Of a stretch of 34,118 bases of DNA, positions 1 to 7,256 are shown one piece after another. The stretch is taken from NCBI GenBank assembly GCA_002483605.1, contig DLIG01000003.1:1-34118 (forward strand), read 5' to 3'. Within the stretch, counting starts at the first letter, position 1. Each line of letters begins with the position of its first letter. The notes beneath the pieces were generated by a model. The model did no database searches. It saw nothing but the letters and a program-made list of their open reading frames with translations, and was not told the DNA's origin. A program made the translations under genes and the position numbers. Source of the DNA: Sulfurovum sp. UBA7648 (lineage in GTDB: Bacteria > Campylobacterota > Campylobacteria > Campylobacterales > Sulfurovaceae).

Positions 1-94
1 TTATTCAAGCAATAGACATTTTGCCATTATCATTGTCAGAAAATCATAGGTTAGGTTTAAAAAATTATAAAATTATTTATTTAATAAAATATTT

Positions 95-100
95 TATAAT
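95..100 (+). promoter_or_regulatory. candidate -10 box upstream of the CydA-like/cytochrome c pair
   Basis: A TATAAT hexamer lies in very AT-rich DNA about 85 bases before the first gene. Campylobacterota sigma-70 promoters usually show a good -10 box and little -35 signal, which fits. The region is so AT-rich that a chance match is quite possible. The ribosome site AAAGGAGG just before base 187 is strong. Confidence 0.3.
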
Positions 101-186
101 TTAATATTTACTTAACAAACATGAAATAAAATTTGAGAGTGGGAATTTATTTCCTTTACAAAATTTAAGCTTCAAAGGAGGATTTT

Positions 187-1533
187 ATGGAAATGTTAGG
201 GCTTTATCCAGTCTTTTATGTTCCAAATTATGGTTCAGCATGGCTTATGGGACTGACAGGTACGATTCACATCCTTGCGTCTCATACATCTGTTGGTGCA
301 GCTATGTTGTTTGCATTTTTGGCACACAAAGCATACAAAGAAGATAGACCAGATTTGTATGATTATATGAAAAGATATGGTATGTTTTTGCTTATTTTTT
401 CTTATGTCATCGGTTCGATCACAGGACCCGGTATTTGGTATACGGCAACCGCGGCCAGTCCAAGAGGCATAAGTGCACTGATTCACAACTTTGTTTGGGT
501 ATGGGCAACCGAGTGGGTTTTCTTTATATACGAAGTTATCGGGGTGTTTGCTCTTGTTTATTTTATCAACAAAATAGACCGTAAAACGCATCTTAAATTG
601 ACCTATACATTTGCATTGGCATCAGTCGGTACGCTAGCGCTTATCATAGGTATTATCAGTTTTATGATGTGGCCCGGCACTGACGCATTCTACACTACAG
701 GAAGCGCGAGTGATGCATTCTTTGGTATCAATACATTCCCACATATGTTCTTAAGATTAGGATTTATGATCATGATGTCAGGTATTATAGGCATGATCAT
801 CTCTAGTGCCATGAGAAAAGAGAATGCCGCGTTATCAAAAGAGTTAACTCAAAAAATGGGAGTAGTAGGATTGCTTGGCGGTTTTGTAACAGTATTCTTC
901 TTTATGTGGTATATGAGTACTTTGCCGGTAAATGCAAACTCAGTGCTTGCTATAACTATAAACTCGATTGTTCTAAATCGTATTATTCTTGCCATATTAT
1001 TTTCTCTTTACTTTTTTATGGCTATATTCAAACCGCAATGGATTACTAGATCACTAGCAATAGTAATGCTTTTTGTTATTGGTATTTCGGGTGTATGGCC
1101 AGGCGAAAAACTCAGGGAGTCTATGCGTAAACCTTGGGTAGCAGGACAATATATCTATAGTAATAATATTATAGGCAGAGATGTCCCAGGAAAAGGCATC
1201 AAAAATGAAGTTCCTCTTCTTGCCGAAAAAGGATTATTGAAAGTTGACCCTTGGGTGCCTGAAAATCTTCGCACAATTACTCCTGAGAATAAACTTGAAG
1301 TTGGCAAGATGCTTGTAGTTAGAGCATGTTCAAACTGTCACTCTTTGGAAAAATATGGTGCTTATAGACCTATGATGGGGTTAGTTGGCAAAATAGCACA
1401 AGACGAAGCGGGTATTAAAAGCTACATTAAAAATGTAATAGGCACAGGGTCAAGTCCATATATGCCTAAAATTGCTCTTCCTGACGAAGAGTATGATGCG
1501 ATGGCTGCATGGATTGCCATGCAAGCAAAATAA
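187..1533 (+). CDS. CydA-like membrane protein with C-terminal cytochrome c domain
   Basis: A 448-residue polytopic membrane protein related to subunit I of the cytochrome bd superfamily, with a c-type heme domain added at the C-terminus. CydA-like marks are His28 in the first helix, Glu109 and Glu116 in the helix matching CydA Glu99/Glu107, His186 matching the b558 ligand, and the segment RESMRKPW at 310-317 matching the GRQPW region. The heme c site is CSNCH at 381-385, with Met426 a plausible sixth ligand. The long quinol-binding Q-loop of true CydA is not evident. A strong Shine-Dalgarno precedes the ATG. The next gene begins 12 bases after the stop and looks like its partner. The likely role is a redox complex taking or giving electrons through cytochrome c; the substrate is unknown. 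This may be one of the c-heme-bearing OR-C-type families of the superfamily. Confidence 0.72.
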   Translation: MEMLGLYPVFYVPNYGSAWLMGLTGTIHILASHTSVGAAMLFAFLAHKAYKEDRPDLYDYMKRYGMFLLIFSYVIGSITGPGIWYTATAASPRGISALIHNFVWVWATEWVFFIYEVIGVFALVYFINKIDRKTHLKLTYTFALASVGTLALIIGIISFMMWPGTDAFYTTGSASDAFFGINTFPHMFLRLGFMIMMSGIIGMIISSAMRKENAALSKELTQKMGVVGLLGGFVTVFFFMWYMSTLPVNANSVLAITINSIVLNRIILAILFSLYFFMAIFKPQWITRSLAIVMLFVIGISGVWPGEKLRESMRKPWVAGQYIYSNNIIGRDVPGKGIKNEVPLLAEKGLLKVDPWVPENLRTITPENKLEVGKMLVVRACSNCHSLEKYGAYRPMMGLVGKIAQDEAGIKSYIKNVIGTGSSPYMPKIALPDEEYDAMAAWIAMQAK

Positions 1534-1545
1534 AGGAGTAAGAAT

Positions 1546-2736
1546 ATGGATGCAACTTTCATAAATTTAATGAGAGATCCTGCGGGTGTACCGTTTTTCC
1601 CGGTCGTTTTTCAAGGACTCTATATCTTGACATGGGCTCTTCATGCAGCCTTTGTTTTATTGGCAATTGGTGCTTTGGGACTTTCAGTGTATGGAAGCAC
1701 CAAGCAAAAACATGATAATAATTGGAAAATTTTTAATCCGCATCTTATCATGACAGGTAAATTGAGCGTATCTCTATTGATCTTGCTAGGTATTGCGCCG
1801 CTATTGTTCACGCAGGTCATATATGATTCAGGATGGTATGTGGCCAATACACTTTCAGGTGCATGGGTATTTATATTTATCTATTCGCTTATTGCAGGCT
1901 ATATGATGTTTTATTGGTATTCATATGCCAACAAAAAAAGCAACGGCAGTACACTGATCGGTCTTATCTCTTTTGCTATACTTGTATTTTGTGGTATCTT
2001 GATGCACAACTTTGCAGTTGAGTCGATCTCTCCTACAAAATGGACAGAGTGGTACGCACCGAATGGAGTGATCGATAATTCAGGATGGAACTTTCATATT
2101 GATATCATAAGACTAGCATTTATGGTAAGCCTTACTATTCCGGTGACTGGTATCTTTATGCAAAACTATAGCGACTTTTTGAGCACTAGAAAAGATTTTT
2201 CAGCTGAATATCTTACATTCGTAAAAAATCTTGGTACTAAATTGGCTGTTACAGGTTTGCTTATCAGCGCAGTATTGTTTGTAGTTTGGATGCTGCAAGC
2301 CGGCCTTCTTCTCCATCCGGTAGTATTGGCAACGATAGCTTCTGTTGTTGTATTGCTTCTTGCTGCCAAAGCTAATAAAAACAGCTATATAACTACTGCC
2401 ATACTTGTGGTGGTCGCACTGTTTATATCCGGTGTTAGAGAGCTTATCAGATACAATATCATGTCAGGCCTTGGATATGATCTTTACGGCTATCCAATGA
2501 ATCTTGAATGGGAAACTATCATTATGTTCTTGCTTACTTTCGTAATCCTTGGATTCACAGGCGTAGCGTTTATTCTTACCATGGCTTGGAAAGCGGGTAA
2601 AAGAGAAGGTGTTTTTGATGCTAGTAAAGATGTGGCAGTAACCAGACTTGGTAATGCTACGTTGGCATTGTTTATAACATGGACAATGGTTTACTTTGCA
2701 TGGGGCATATTTGCTCTATTTAAAAATACTCTTTAG
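1546..2736 (+). CDS. second CydA-like integral membrane subunit
   Basis: A 396-residue polytopic membrane protein with about nine to ten hydrophobic segments. It starts 12 bases after the upstream gene behind an AAGGAG site, so the two are surely co-transcribed. It looks like a paralogue of that protein: His33 in the first helix and His184 sit where the neighbour has His28 and His186, and a segment with RELIRYN falls where the neighbour has RESMRKPW. It lacks the paired Glu residues of the second helix and has no heme c motif. The unit therefore resembles a CydA/CydA'-type heterodimer more than CydAB. The function is inferred from partner and fold only; heme content cannot be settled by eye. 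Confidence 0.6.
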   Translation: MDATFINLMRDPAGVPFFPVVFQGLYILTWALHAAFVLLAIGALGLSVYGSTKQKHDNNWKIFNPHLIMTGKLSVSLLILLGIAPLLFTQVIYDSGWYVANTLSGAWVFIFIYSLIAGYMMFYWYSYANKKSNGSTLIGLISFAILVFCGILMHNFAVESISPTKWTEWYAPNGVIDNSGWNFHIDIIRLAFMVSLTIPVTGIFMQNYSDFLSTRKDFSAEYLTFVKNLGTKLAVTGLLISAVLFVVWMLQAGLLLHPVVLATIASVVVLLLAAKANKNSYITTAILVVVALFISGVRELIRYNIMSGLGYDLYGYPMNLEWETIIMFLLTFVILGFTGVAFILTMAWKAGKREGVFDASKDVAVTRLGNATLALFITWTMVYFAWGIFALFKNTL

Positions 2737-2759
2737 TATTTTATTTAACCTTTTGGTTG

Positions 2760-2795
2760 ATATGTCCTCACAATTCACGTGAGGACATATTCTTA
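2760..2795. terminator. strong hairpin between convergent genes
   Basis: A perfect 12-bp inverted repeat (arms 2760-2771 and 2779-2790, 7-base loop) followed by a T-rich stretch on the plus strand. It lies between the CydA-like operon and the convergent porin gene and probably ends transcription in both directions. Confidence 0.8.
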
Positions 2796-2817
2796 TATAT
2801 TCAAAATGCAAGGCTGA

Positions 2818-3936
2818 TTAAAATTTATAATTAGCAAAAATTCTTAGATTTTTCATATCTTCGTTTTGATTATCGTTGATATCACTATATATTGCACTAA
2901 AACTTAGATTTTCACCATATTCATAACTAATAGCATAGTCAATTTCACTTGCATCAAGCAGTACCGATCTGTTTAGTTTTGCATAGGTTGCTTCAAAACT
3001 TAAGCCGTCAATTATTTCATAGCTAAGTCCGCCTTTTATAATGTCGCCTTTTCCCTCAAGCTCGGCTACGGTATAGTGCTCCATGCTTGTAACAAATGGC
3101 CCCCCGCCGTATAGATTGTCAGCAACTCCATCGTCAAAGTTTTTATTGTAAGCAAAATTTAATCCCAAAGGAATGTTTTTTAATCCAAGTTCTGCAGCAA
3201 CTCCAAAAGTGCTGGATTTTGTTCCATCATCATAATCTTGTAAAGCATATTGGAGAGTTGCGGTATATTCGAATGAATCTGTTTCGTTTTCATAAGCAGC
3301 TTCAAGATAGCCCGCATTTACAAAATTATTTGCATTATACCCAAACGCTTTGATAGCCATATTTTCTATTCCTGAATATTCAATTCCGGCAAGCTGCAAG
3401 CCGTCATTATCATTTATACGGTTAAATTTACTAGGATCATCACTATCAACACCGCTCCAGCTTCTAATATGGGCCAAGGTTAATGTAGTATCTTTAATAT
3501 CTTTATTTGTCAAGACAACCGCTTCAAATCTGTTATCTATAAGCCCAAGCCCTTCATCTGTATCAACGAAAGGAAGATCAATAGCTTGTCTGCCGATCGT
3601 CAGTTTGCTATTTCCATAACTGCCTTTTATATACAACTCATCAATGATCCCATAACCATCATTGCCAGCATCAAAAAAAGGTATGCCGTAAGGCTCTTTC
3701 CCTTCTCCAGTCGCAGCTGCAATTCTCGCACCAAAGACAATGTTGTTCCAGCTATTGCTTTCATATTTAATGGCCATAGATAGTCCAATTTCATCTGCTG
3801 AATCAATTGAATCATCGGTGTATTGGTAGCCGCCTCTCATCTCGCCTTCAAATTTGCCTTGATTTGACACATTATTTGCATTTGCCGTAATTGTTATAAA
3901 AGCCAGTAGCGACAACTTTAAAGTTGTATTTCTCAT
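2818..3936 (-). CDS. outer-membrane porin-like beta-barrel protein
   Basis: A 372-residue protein with an N-terminal signal peptide (a basic start MRNTTLK, a hydrophobic core, a cleavage region near residues 20-21), followed by alternating polar and aromatic strands typical of an outer-membrane barrel. It ends in NYKF, the C-terminal Phe expected for recognition by the Bam machinery. It resembles the Campylobacterota OprD-like and major outer-membrane porins. The permeant is not evident. Two Fur-box-like palindromes lie in the divergent upstream region, so iron repression is likely, and uptake of an iron-related solute is conceivable. It ends against the shared terminator at 2760-2795. Confidence 0.75.
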   Translation of the reverse strand: MRNTTLKLSLLAFITITANANNVSNQGKFEGEMRGGYQYTDDSIDSADEIGLSMAIKYESNSWNNIVFGARIAAATGEGKEPYGIPFFDAGNDGYGIIDELYIKGSYGNSKLTIGRQAIDLPFVDTDEGLGLIDNRFEAVVLTNKDIKDTTLTLAHIRSWSGVDSDDPSKFNRINDNDGLQLAGIEYSGIENMAIKAFGYNANNFVNAGYLEAAYENETDSFEYTATLQYALQDYDDGTKSSTFGVAAELGLKNIPLGLNFAYNKNFDDGVADNLYGGGPFVTSMEHYTVAELEGKGDIIKGGLSYEIIDGLSFEATYAKLNRSVLLDASEIDYAISYEYGENLSFSAIYSDINDNQNEDMKNLRIFANYKF

Positions 3937-4006
3937 GTATATTATCCTCTTGTTTTTGTTTGAAGTGATGAATGATAACAGCCATTCGCTTTAATCATAC
4001 TTAAAA

Positions 4007-4021
4007 TGATTGTGATTATCA
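4007..4021. promoter_or_regulatory. candidate Fur box 1
   Basis: The 15-bp site TGATTGTGATTATCA matches the 7-1-7 Fur core (TGATAATnATTATCA) at 12 of 14 defined positions. It lies about 70 bases upstream of the porin start, a position suited to control its promoter. Confidence 0.55.
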
Positions 4022-4058
4022 ATTTAATATTTCTTTAAGTCATTAAACGCTAAAATTT

Positions 4059-4073
4059 TGATATTAATTATCA
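4059..4073. promoter_or_regulatory. candidate Fur box 2
   Basis: The site TGATATTAATTATCA matches the 7-1-7 Fur core at 13 of 14 defined positions. It lies 16 bases before the DUF2325 gene start and would overlap its promoter or leader. The site is AT-rich like the rest of the genome, but symmetry and position favour a real operator. Confidence 0.6.
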
Positions 4074-4089
4074 AAATAAAGGATTACAA

Positions 4090-4446
4090 ATGTCAGTATT
4101 AGTTTTAGGCGGCGATAAGATCGATCCGATAAGATCTGTTTTATATCAATTAGGCGTGGAGTCTATCATTCATTGGACCGCAAGAAATCAAAAAAACGGC
4201 TGCAAAAAAGATAAACCGATCCCTACCGGAGTTGAGATAGTATTGATGTTAACCAATTTTCTCAATCATAATGCAATGAAATATTATCGTGCAGAAGCGA
4301 AATCAAAAGGGCTGCCGATCGTTTATAGCACTAGAAATGTTGATTGCGTTAAGAGTGAATTTACTAAAATACTAGGAGAGCTCGGACGAGATTCCAAAAC
4401 ATGTCAAGCATGCGAAGAATATAATAAGTGCTACACTAGGAGATAG
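4090..4446 (+). CDS. DUF2325 family protein
   Basis: A 118-residue protein of the DUF2325 family. It starts with the family's MSVLVLGGD-type beta strand, suggesting a nucleotide-binding-like fold, and carries the basic patch GCKKDKPIPTGVEIVLMLTN. The biochemical role of the family is not established. The C-terminus has an unusual Cys cluster (CQACEEYNKC), possibly a metal or redox site. A Shine-Dalgarno AAGGA precedes the ATG. The Fur-like palindrome immediately upstream suggests iron-responsive expression, divergent from the porin. The next small gene starts 4 bases after its stop. Confidence 0.75.
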   Translation: MSVLVLGGDKIDPIRSVLYQLGVESIIHWTARNQKNGCKKDKPIPTGVEIVLMLTNFLNHNAMKYYRAEAKSKGLPIVYSTRNVDCVKSEFTKILGELGRDSKTCQACEEYNKCYTRR

Positions 4447-4450
4447 GGTC

Positions 4451-4693
4451 GTGGAAGATTTTTTTATCATACCTACCCAAAAGCTTGATGGAGAATTGCC
4501 TCTGAAGGGATATGAATTTTTTGCATTGGAGTATTGCCAAGATACGTTGGATATCCCACTGTATTATATAGAAGAAGCCAGTTTAAATGAAGACGGGTTG
4601 GAAATACAGCTAAAAAACCTTAATGCACCGATATCAAAAGATGATTGGTATGTCCAGCTTTTGCGCGTATCAAGTTATTCGAGAGCATCTTGA
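4451..4693 (+). CDS. small acidic hypothetical protein
   Basis: An 80-residue protein not assigned to a family. It starts with GTG four bases after the DUF2325 stop, so it is probably translated from the same, possibly Fur-regulated, mRNA. It has no membrane segment or signal peptide. It is rich in Asp, Glu and aromatic residues (start MEDFFIIPTQKL), suggesting a small soluble globular protein. The gene ends just before a hairpin that mainly serves the convergent cold-shock gene. Close spacing and normal codon use support a real gene; no function is offered. Confidence 0.6.
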   Translation: MEDFFIIPTQKLDGELPLKGYEFFALEYCQDTLDIPLYYIEEASLNEDGLEIQLKNLNAPISKDDWYVQLLRVSSYSRAS

Positions 4694-4710
4694 TAGATGA
4701 ATTTGAAGTA

Positions 4711-4739
4711 TAAAAGATCAGGCAAATGTCTGCCTGATC
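4711..4739 (-). terminator. terminator of the cold-shock gene
   Basis: A 9-bp perfect stem (4716-4724 with 4731-4739, 6-base loop). Read on the minus strand it is followed by CTTTTATA, giving a Rho-independent terminator 12 bases after the cold-shock stop codon. It can also stop transcription of the convergent 80-residue gene. Confidence 0.8.
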
Positions 4740-4751
4740 CTATAAAGAGAA

Positions 4752-4970
4752 TTACAGAACAGTAACGTTTTCTGCTTGTGGGCCTTTTTGTCCTTCACCT
4801 ACAGTGTAAGATACTTTTTGCCCTTCTTCTAGAGAAACGCGTCCATAGCCAGGATTGTTTATTTGGCGAAAATGTACGAATACATCTTTGCCGCCGTTAT
4901 CTTGTTGGATAAATCCAAAACCTTTTTCGCTATTGAACCATTTAACTGTTCCGTTTAAAACTTCTGCCAT
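4752..4970 (-). CDS. cold-shock domain protein (CspA family)
   Basis: A 72-residue single cold-shock domain, the usual full length. It shows the N-terminal NGTVKWFN strand, RNP1 (KGFGFI) and RNP2 (VFVHF), which bind single-stranded RNA or DNA. It is expected in the cytoplasm as an RNA chaperone that melts secondary structure. The leader between this gene and msrBA is about 190 bases and holds two inverted repeats, in keeping with the long structured leaders of cold-shock mRNAs. It sits alone between a terminator and that leader, so it is probably monocistronic. Confidence 0.95.
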   Translation of the reverse strand: MAEVLNGTVKWFNSEKGFGFIQQDNGGKDVFVHFRQINNPGYGRVSLEEGQKVSYTVGEGQKGPQAENVTVL

Positions 4971-5047
4971 TTGTTGCCTTTTTTGTAGAAATACACCGTT
5001 TTAATGGTGGTCGAAAATATAAAATGGAGTAATCTCTAGGCATAACA

Positions 5048-5063
5048 TATTGACAGGTCAATA
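5048..5063. repeat. 16-bp palindrome in the cold-shock leader region
   Basis: TATTGAC, two bases, then GTCAATA: a perfect inverted repeat with 7-bp arms about 80 bases upstream of the cold-shock start. It may be an operator or a small leader hairpin; no known regulator is recognised. Confidence 0.4.
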
Positions 5064-5074
5064 ACACTTAACCA

Positions 5075-5099
5075 AAGATGATACTCTAAATCATCTTTC
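5075..5099 (-). terminator. hairpin between msrBA and the cold-shock gene
   Basis: A perfect 9-bp inverted repeat (5075-5083 with 5091-5099, 7-base loop) about 65 bases past the msrBA stop on the minus strand. It lacks a T tract on that side, so it is either a weak msrBA terminator or part of the cold-shock leader. Confidence 0.4.
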
Positions 5100-5163
5100 T
5101 TGATATAAATATACCAAAATAATGTTAATTTGGCAAGAAAATTACATATTTTTATAAAATATT

Positions 5164-6051
5164 TTAAAATTTTTTTATATATCCATGGCAATACGGCATT
5201 TTGTTCTGTTTTATATAATAATTTTGATGATACTCTTCAGCTTTATAAAAAGGTTTCATATCGTATATTTTTGTAACTACATCATAACCTTTATTTTTCA
5301 AAATGCCTATCAGATTATTTATAGTTTCTTTTTCTTTTTCATCGCTTGTAAATATAGCTGATTGATATTGCTCTCCGATATCCGGTCCTTGCCTATTGGC
5401 TTGAGTGGGATCGTGTATCTCAAAAAATGCTTTTGCTAATGTTTCATAGCTTATTTTGGATGGATCATAGATGACTTTTACCACTTCAAGATGTCCACTG
5501 CTGCCGCTAGATACATCCGTGTATGTAGGGTTTTCTTTCTCTCCTCCCATATAACCTGAAATGACATCCTTTACTCCATCTAGTTTTTCCAAATAATATT
5601 CAACCCCCCAAAAACATCCTCCGGCAAAATAAGCCTCTTTTTCTTTTGGAGTATCTGCATCTTGTTTGTCAAAATTGAGCGAAAGAGAATTGACACAATA
5701 TCTTGTATTTTTAGGTGTCATTCCTTCCCCCCTAAATACATGCCCTAGATGTCCTCCGCATTTAGCACACACTATTTCTGTGCGTTGTCCATCTTTATCC
5801 GGAATTTCACGCAGTGCTCCATCTATAGCATCATCAAAGCTTGGCCATCCGCTGTGAGATTCAAATTTTGATTTTGATGTAAACAGCGGTGAGTCGCAAA
5901 GTTTGCATTTGTAAATACCGGTTTCTTTATTGTACGCCAATGTACCGCTAAAGGGGCGCTCGGTACCTTTATTGATAAGTATATGCTTCTCTTCAGGTGT
6001 CAATTTTTCTATAGCTTTATGCCAAGTATATTCATTGATAAATGTTGACAT
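5164..6051 (-). CDS. msrBA: MsrB-MsrA fusion methionine sulfoxide reductase
   Basis: A bifunctional enzyme reducing both epimers of methionine sulfoxide. The N-terminal MsrB domain (about 1-125) has zinc Cys pairs at 49/52 and 95/98 and the catalytic Cys in NTRYC at 119. The C-terminal MsrA domain (about 138-290) has its catalytic Cys in GGCFWG at 146. The ATG at 6051 is chosen because a GGGGG ribosome site lies 8 bases upstream. An in-frame ATG at 6084 would add MKFKILLGVII, a short hydrophobic stretch, but has no clear ribosome site. The protein is therefore probably cytoplasmic; with the longer start it could be membrane-tethered. It follows the doxX-like gene closely and is likely co-transcribed. 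Confidence 0.92.
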   Translation of the reverse strand: MSTFINEYTWHKAIEKLTPEEKHILINKGTERPFSGTLAYNKETGIYKCKLCDSPLFTSKSKFESHSGWPSFDDAIDGALREIPDKDGQRTEIVCAKCGGHLGHVFRGEGMTPKNTRYCVNSLSLNFDKQDADTPKEKEAYFAGGCFWGVEYYLEKLDGVKDVISGYMGGEKENPTYTDVSSGSSGHLEVVKVIYDPSKISYETLAKAFFEIHDPTQANRQGPDIGEQYQSAIFTSDEKEKETINNLIGILKNKGYDVVTKIYDMKPFYKAEEYHQNYYIKQNKMPYCHGYIKKF

Positions 6052-6093
6052 TATGATAACCCCCAATAGTATTTTAAATTTCATTTTAGATTA

Positions 6094-6477
6094 TTAGTCA
6101 GGCTTTGCGGCATACTTCCCTGAGCCTAGCAAAACAATGCATATGGATCCAAATAGATAAAACATTTGTGTCTCCACTGCCCATGCTCCAGTATTGGTCA
6201 GCATAAAGATATCATTCAAATGCACTAAATATATCGCTACTATCATATTGAAAGCCACTACTCCTGCAGCTAATCTGCTTTTAAATCCTATTATTATCAG
6301 CAATGGAGCTAAGACCTCTCCAATGTATACACCAAAAGCCAAAAAATCAGGCAAGCCATTTTTGGCGACCAAACCTTTTATAAAATCTATGCCATGTGAC
6401 AGTTTGGCTAATCCATGCAAAAACATCATCCCGCCTATCATTAGCCTCAATATTAATTTTGCAATATTCGACTGCAT
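6094..6477 (-). CDS. DoxX family membrane protein
   Basis: A 127-residue integral membrane protein with four predicted helices, matching DoxX/YphA-type proteins. The first helix carries the family-like pattern RLMIGGMMFLHGLAKLSHG. Related proteins are linked to quinone or thiosulfate-oxidising membrane complexes and to redox stress, but the role here is unknown. A Shine-Dalgarno AAGGA lies 7 bases before the ATG. The methionine sulfoxide reductase follows within about 45 bases, suggesting a shared oxidative-damage operon. Confidence 0.8.
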   Translation of the reverse strand: MQSNIAKLILRLMIGGMMFLHGLAKLSHGIDFIKGLVAKNGLPDFLAFGVYIGEVLAPLLIIIGFKSRLAAGVVAFNMIVAIYLVHLNDIFMLTNTGAWAVETQMFYLFGSICIVLLGSGKYAAKPD

Positions 6478-6503
6478 TTTGGATCCTTAAATAAAAAATA
6501 ATT

Positions 6504-6517
6504 TATAATTAATTATA
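6504..6517. promoter_or_regulatory. 14-bp palindrome between doxX-like and tetR-like genes
   Basis: TATAATTAATTATA is perfectly self-complementary and lies in the divergent promoter region of the DoxX and TetR genes. TetR proteins often bind such palindromes at their own promoter, but in DNA this AT-rich it may be chance. Confidence 0.25.
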
Positions 6518-6656
6518 CTACAAAAAAAAGAAAAGAAATATTTATCTATAATTTTTTTATTTTTTTAATTAGCTTAAAATATATTCACCGGCTTTTTGAG
6601 TATCTTTATATAAAAGGTATGTTAATATGTTGCAAAGTTTATCTAGAAGGTGCGCG

Positions 6657-7253
6657 ATGAAAGCAGAAACAAAAAGAAGTAAAAAAAAAGAATCAATCAT
6701 AAAAGCCGCGCTTACACTATTTTCTTTAAATGGATTTCATAAAACAACAATTCCTGATATCGCTCGAAGAATAGGTATGAGTACGGGGAATATTTATAAT
6801 TATTTTGCATCAAAAGATATTTTGGCACAGGAAATTATCAAATATACATCGGAAGTATTGGGTACGGAAATACGAAAAATAAATCAACAAAAAACTCTCT
6901 CAACACATGAAAAAATACATAAAATAGTTGAAGTTTATTTTACTATGGCAACTAAAAAACCGGAGATGATAGAGTATTTTTTGCGTGTATATCTTTCTCA
7001 CAGAGAGGTATTTGTCGGCGAATGTGACAAGATGATCTGTGTAGCAGGATTTATAACTGAAATAATGATATTTTTTGCAGACGGTGTAGAGTGCGGAGAT
7101 CTTAGAGATCAAGATTTTTTCTCTGCTTTTGGGTTATTCATGGGATATTTGGGCGGCATGGCGTTTTTAAATGGCGAGGCCATATTGCCACGTGCACTGG
7201 AAGACTATATAGATGATATTGCATACAATATATATAATGCGCTAAAGACATAA
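6657..7253 (+). CDS. TetR/AcrR family transcriptional regulator
   Basis: A 198-residue TetR-type regulator. The N-terminal helix-turn-helix (about 10-60) has the typical pattern from IIKAALTLFSLNGFHKTTIP through GNIYNYFASKDILAQ. The C-terminal all-helical part (about 65-195) would bind ligand or a partner and dimerise. The ATG at 6657 is chosen over the one at 6627 because AGAAGG lies 6 bases upstream. The stop is only 3 bases before the hydrogenase small-subunit gene, which lacks a good ribosome site of its own, so the two are probably translationally coupled. This ties the regulator to the soluble hydrogenase and perhaps to control of the downstream hyd operon. The effector is unknown. Confidence 0.92.
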   Translation: MKAETKRSKKKESIIKAALTLFSLNGFHKTTIPDIARRIGMSTGNIYNYFASKDILAQEIIKYTSEVLGTEIRKINQQKTLSTHEKIHKIVEVYFTMATKKPEMIEYFLRVYLSHREVFVGECDKMICVAGFITEIMIFFADGVECGDLRDQDFFSAFGLFMGYLGGMAFLNGEAILPRALEDYIDDIAYNIYNALKT

Positions 7254-7256
7254 AAG

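Noticed and set aside
1..104. Possible 3' end of an upstream gene (a frame open from base 3 to about 104)
   Set aside because: The stretch is AT-rich, short and gives no recognisable protein; it cannot be told from chance.
235..591. Minus-strand frame of 118 residues inside the CydA-like gene
   Set aside because: It lies opposite a clear membrane protein gene, has no ribosome site and shows no family features.
5164..6084. Longer msrBA start at 6084 giving a hydrophobic N-terminus
   Set aside because: No ribosome site precedes it, while GGGGG sits 8 bases before the ATG at 6051. The added stretch is too short for a convincing signal peptide.
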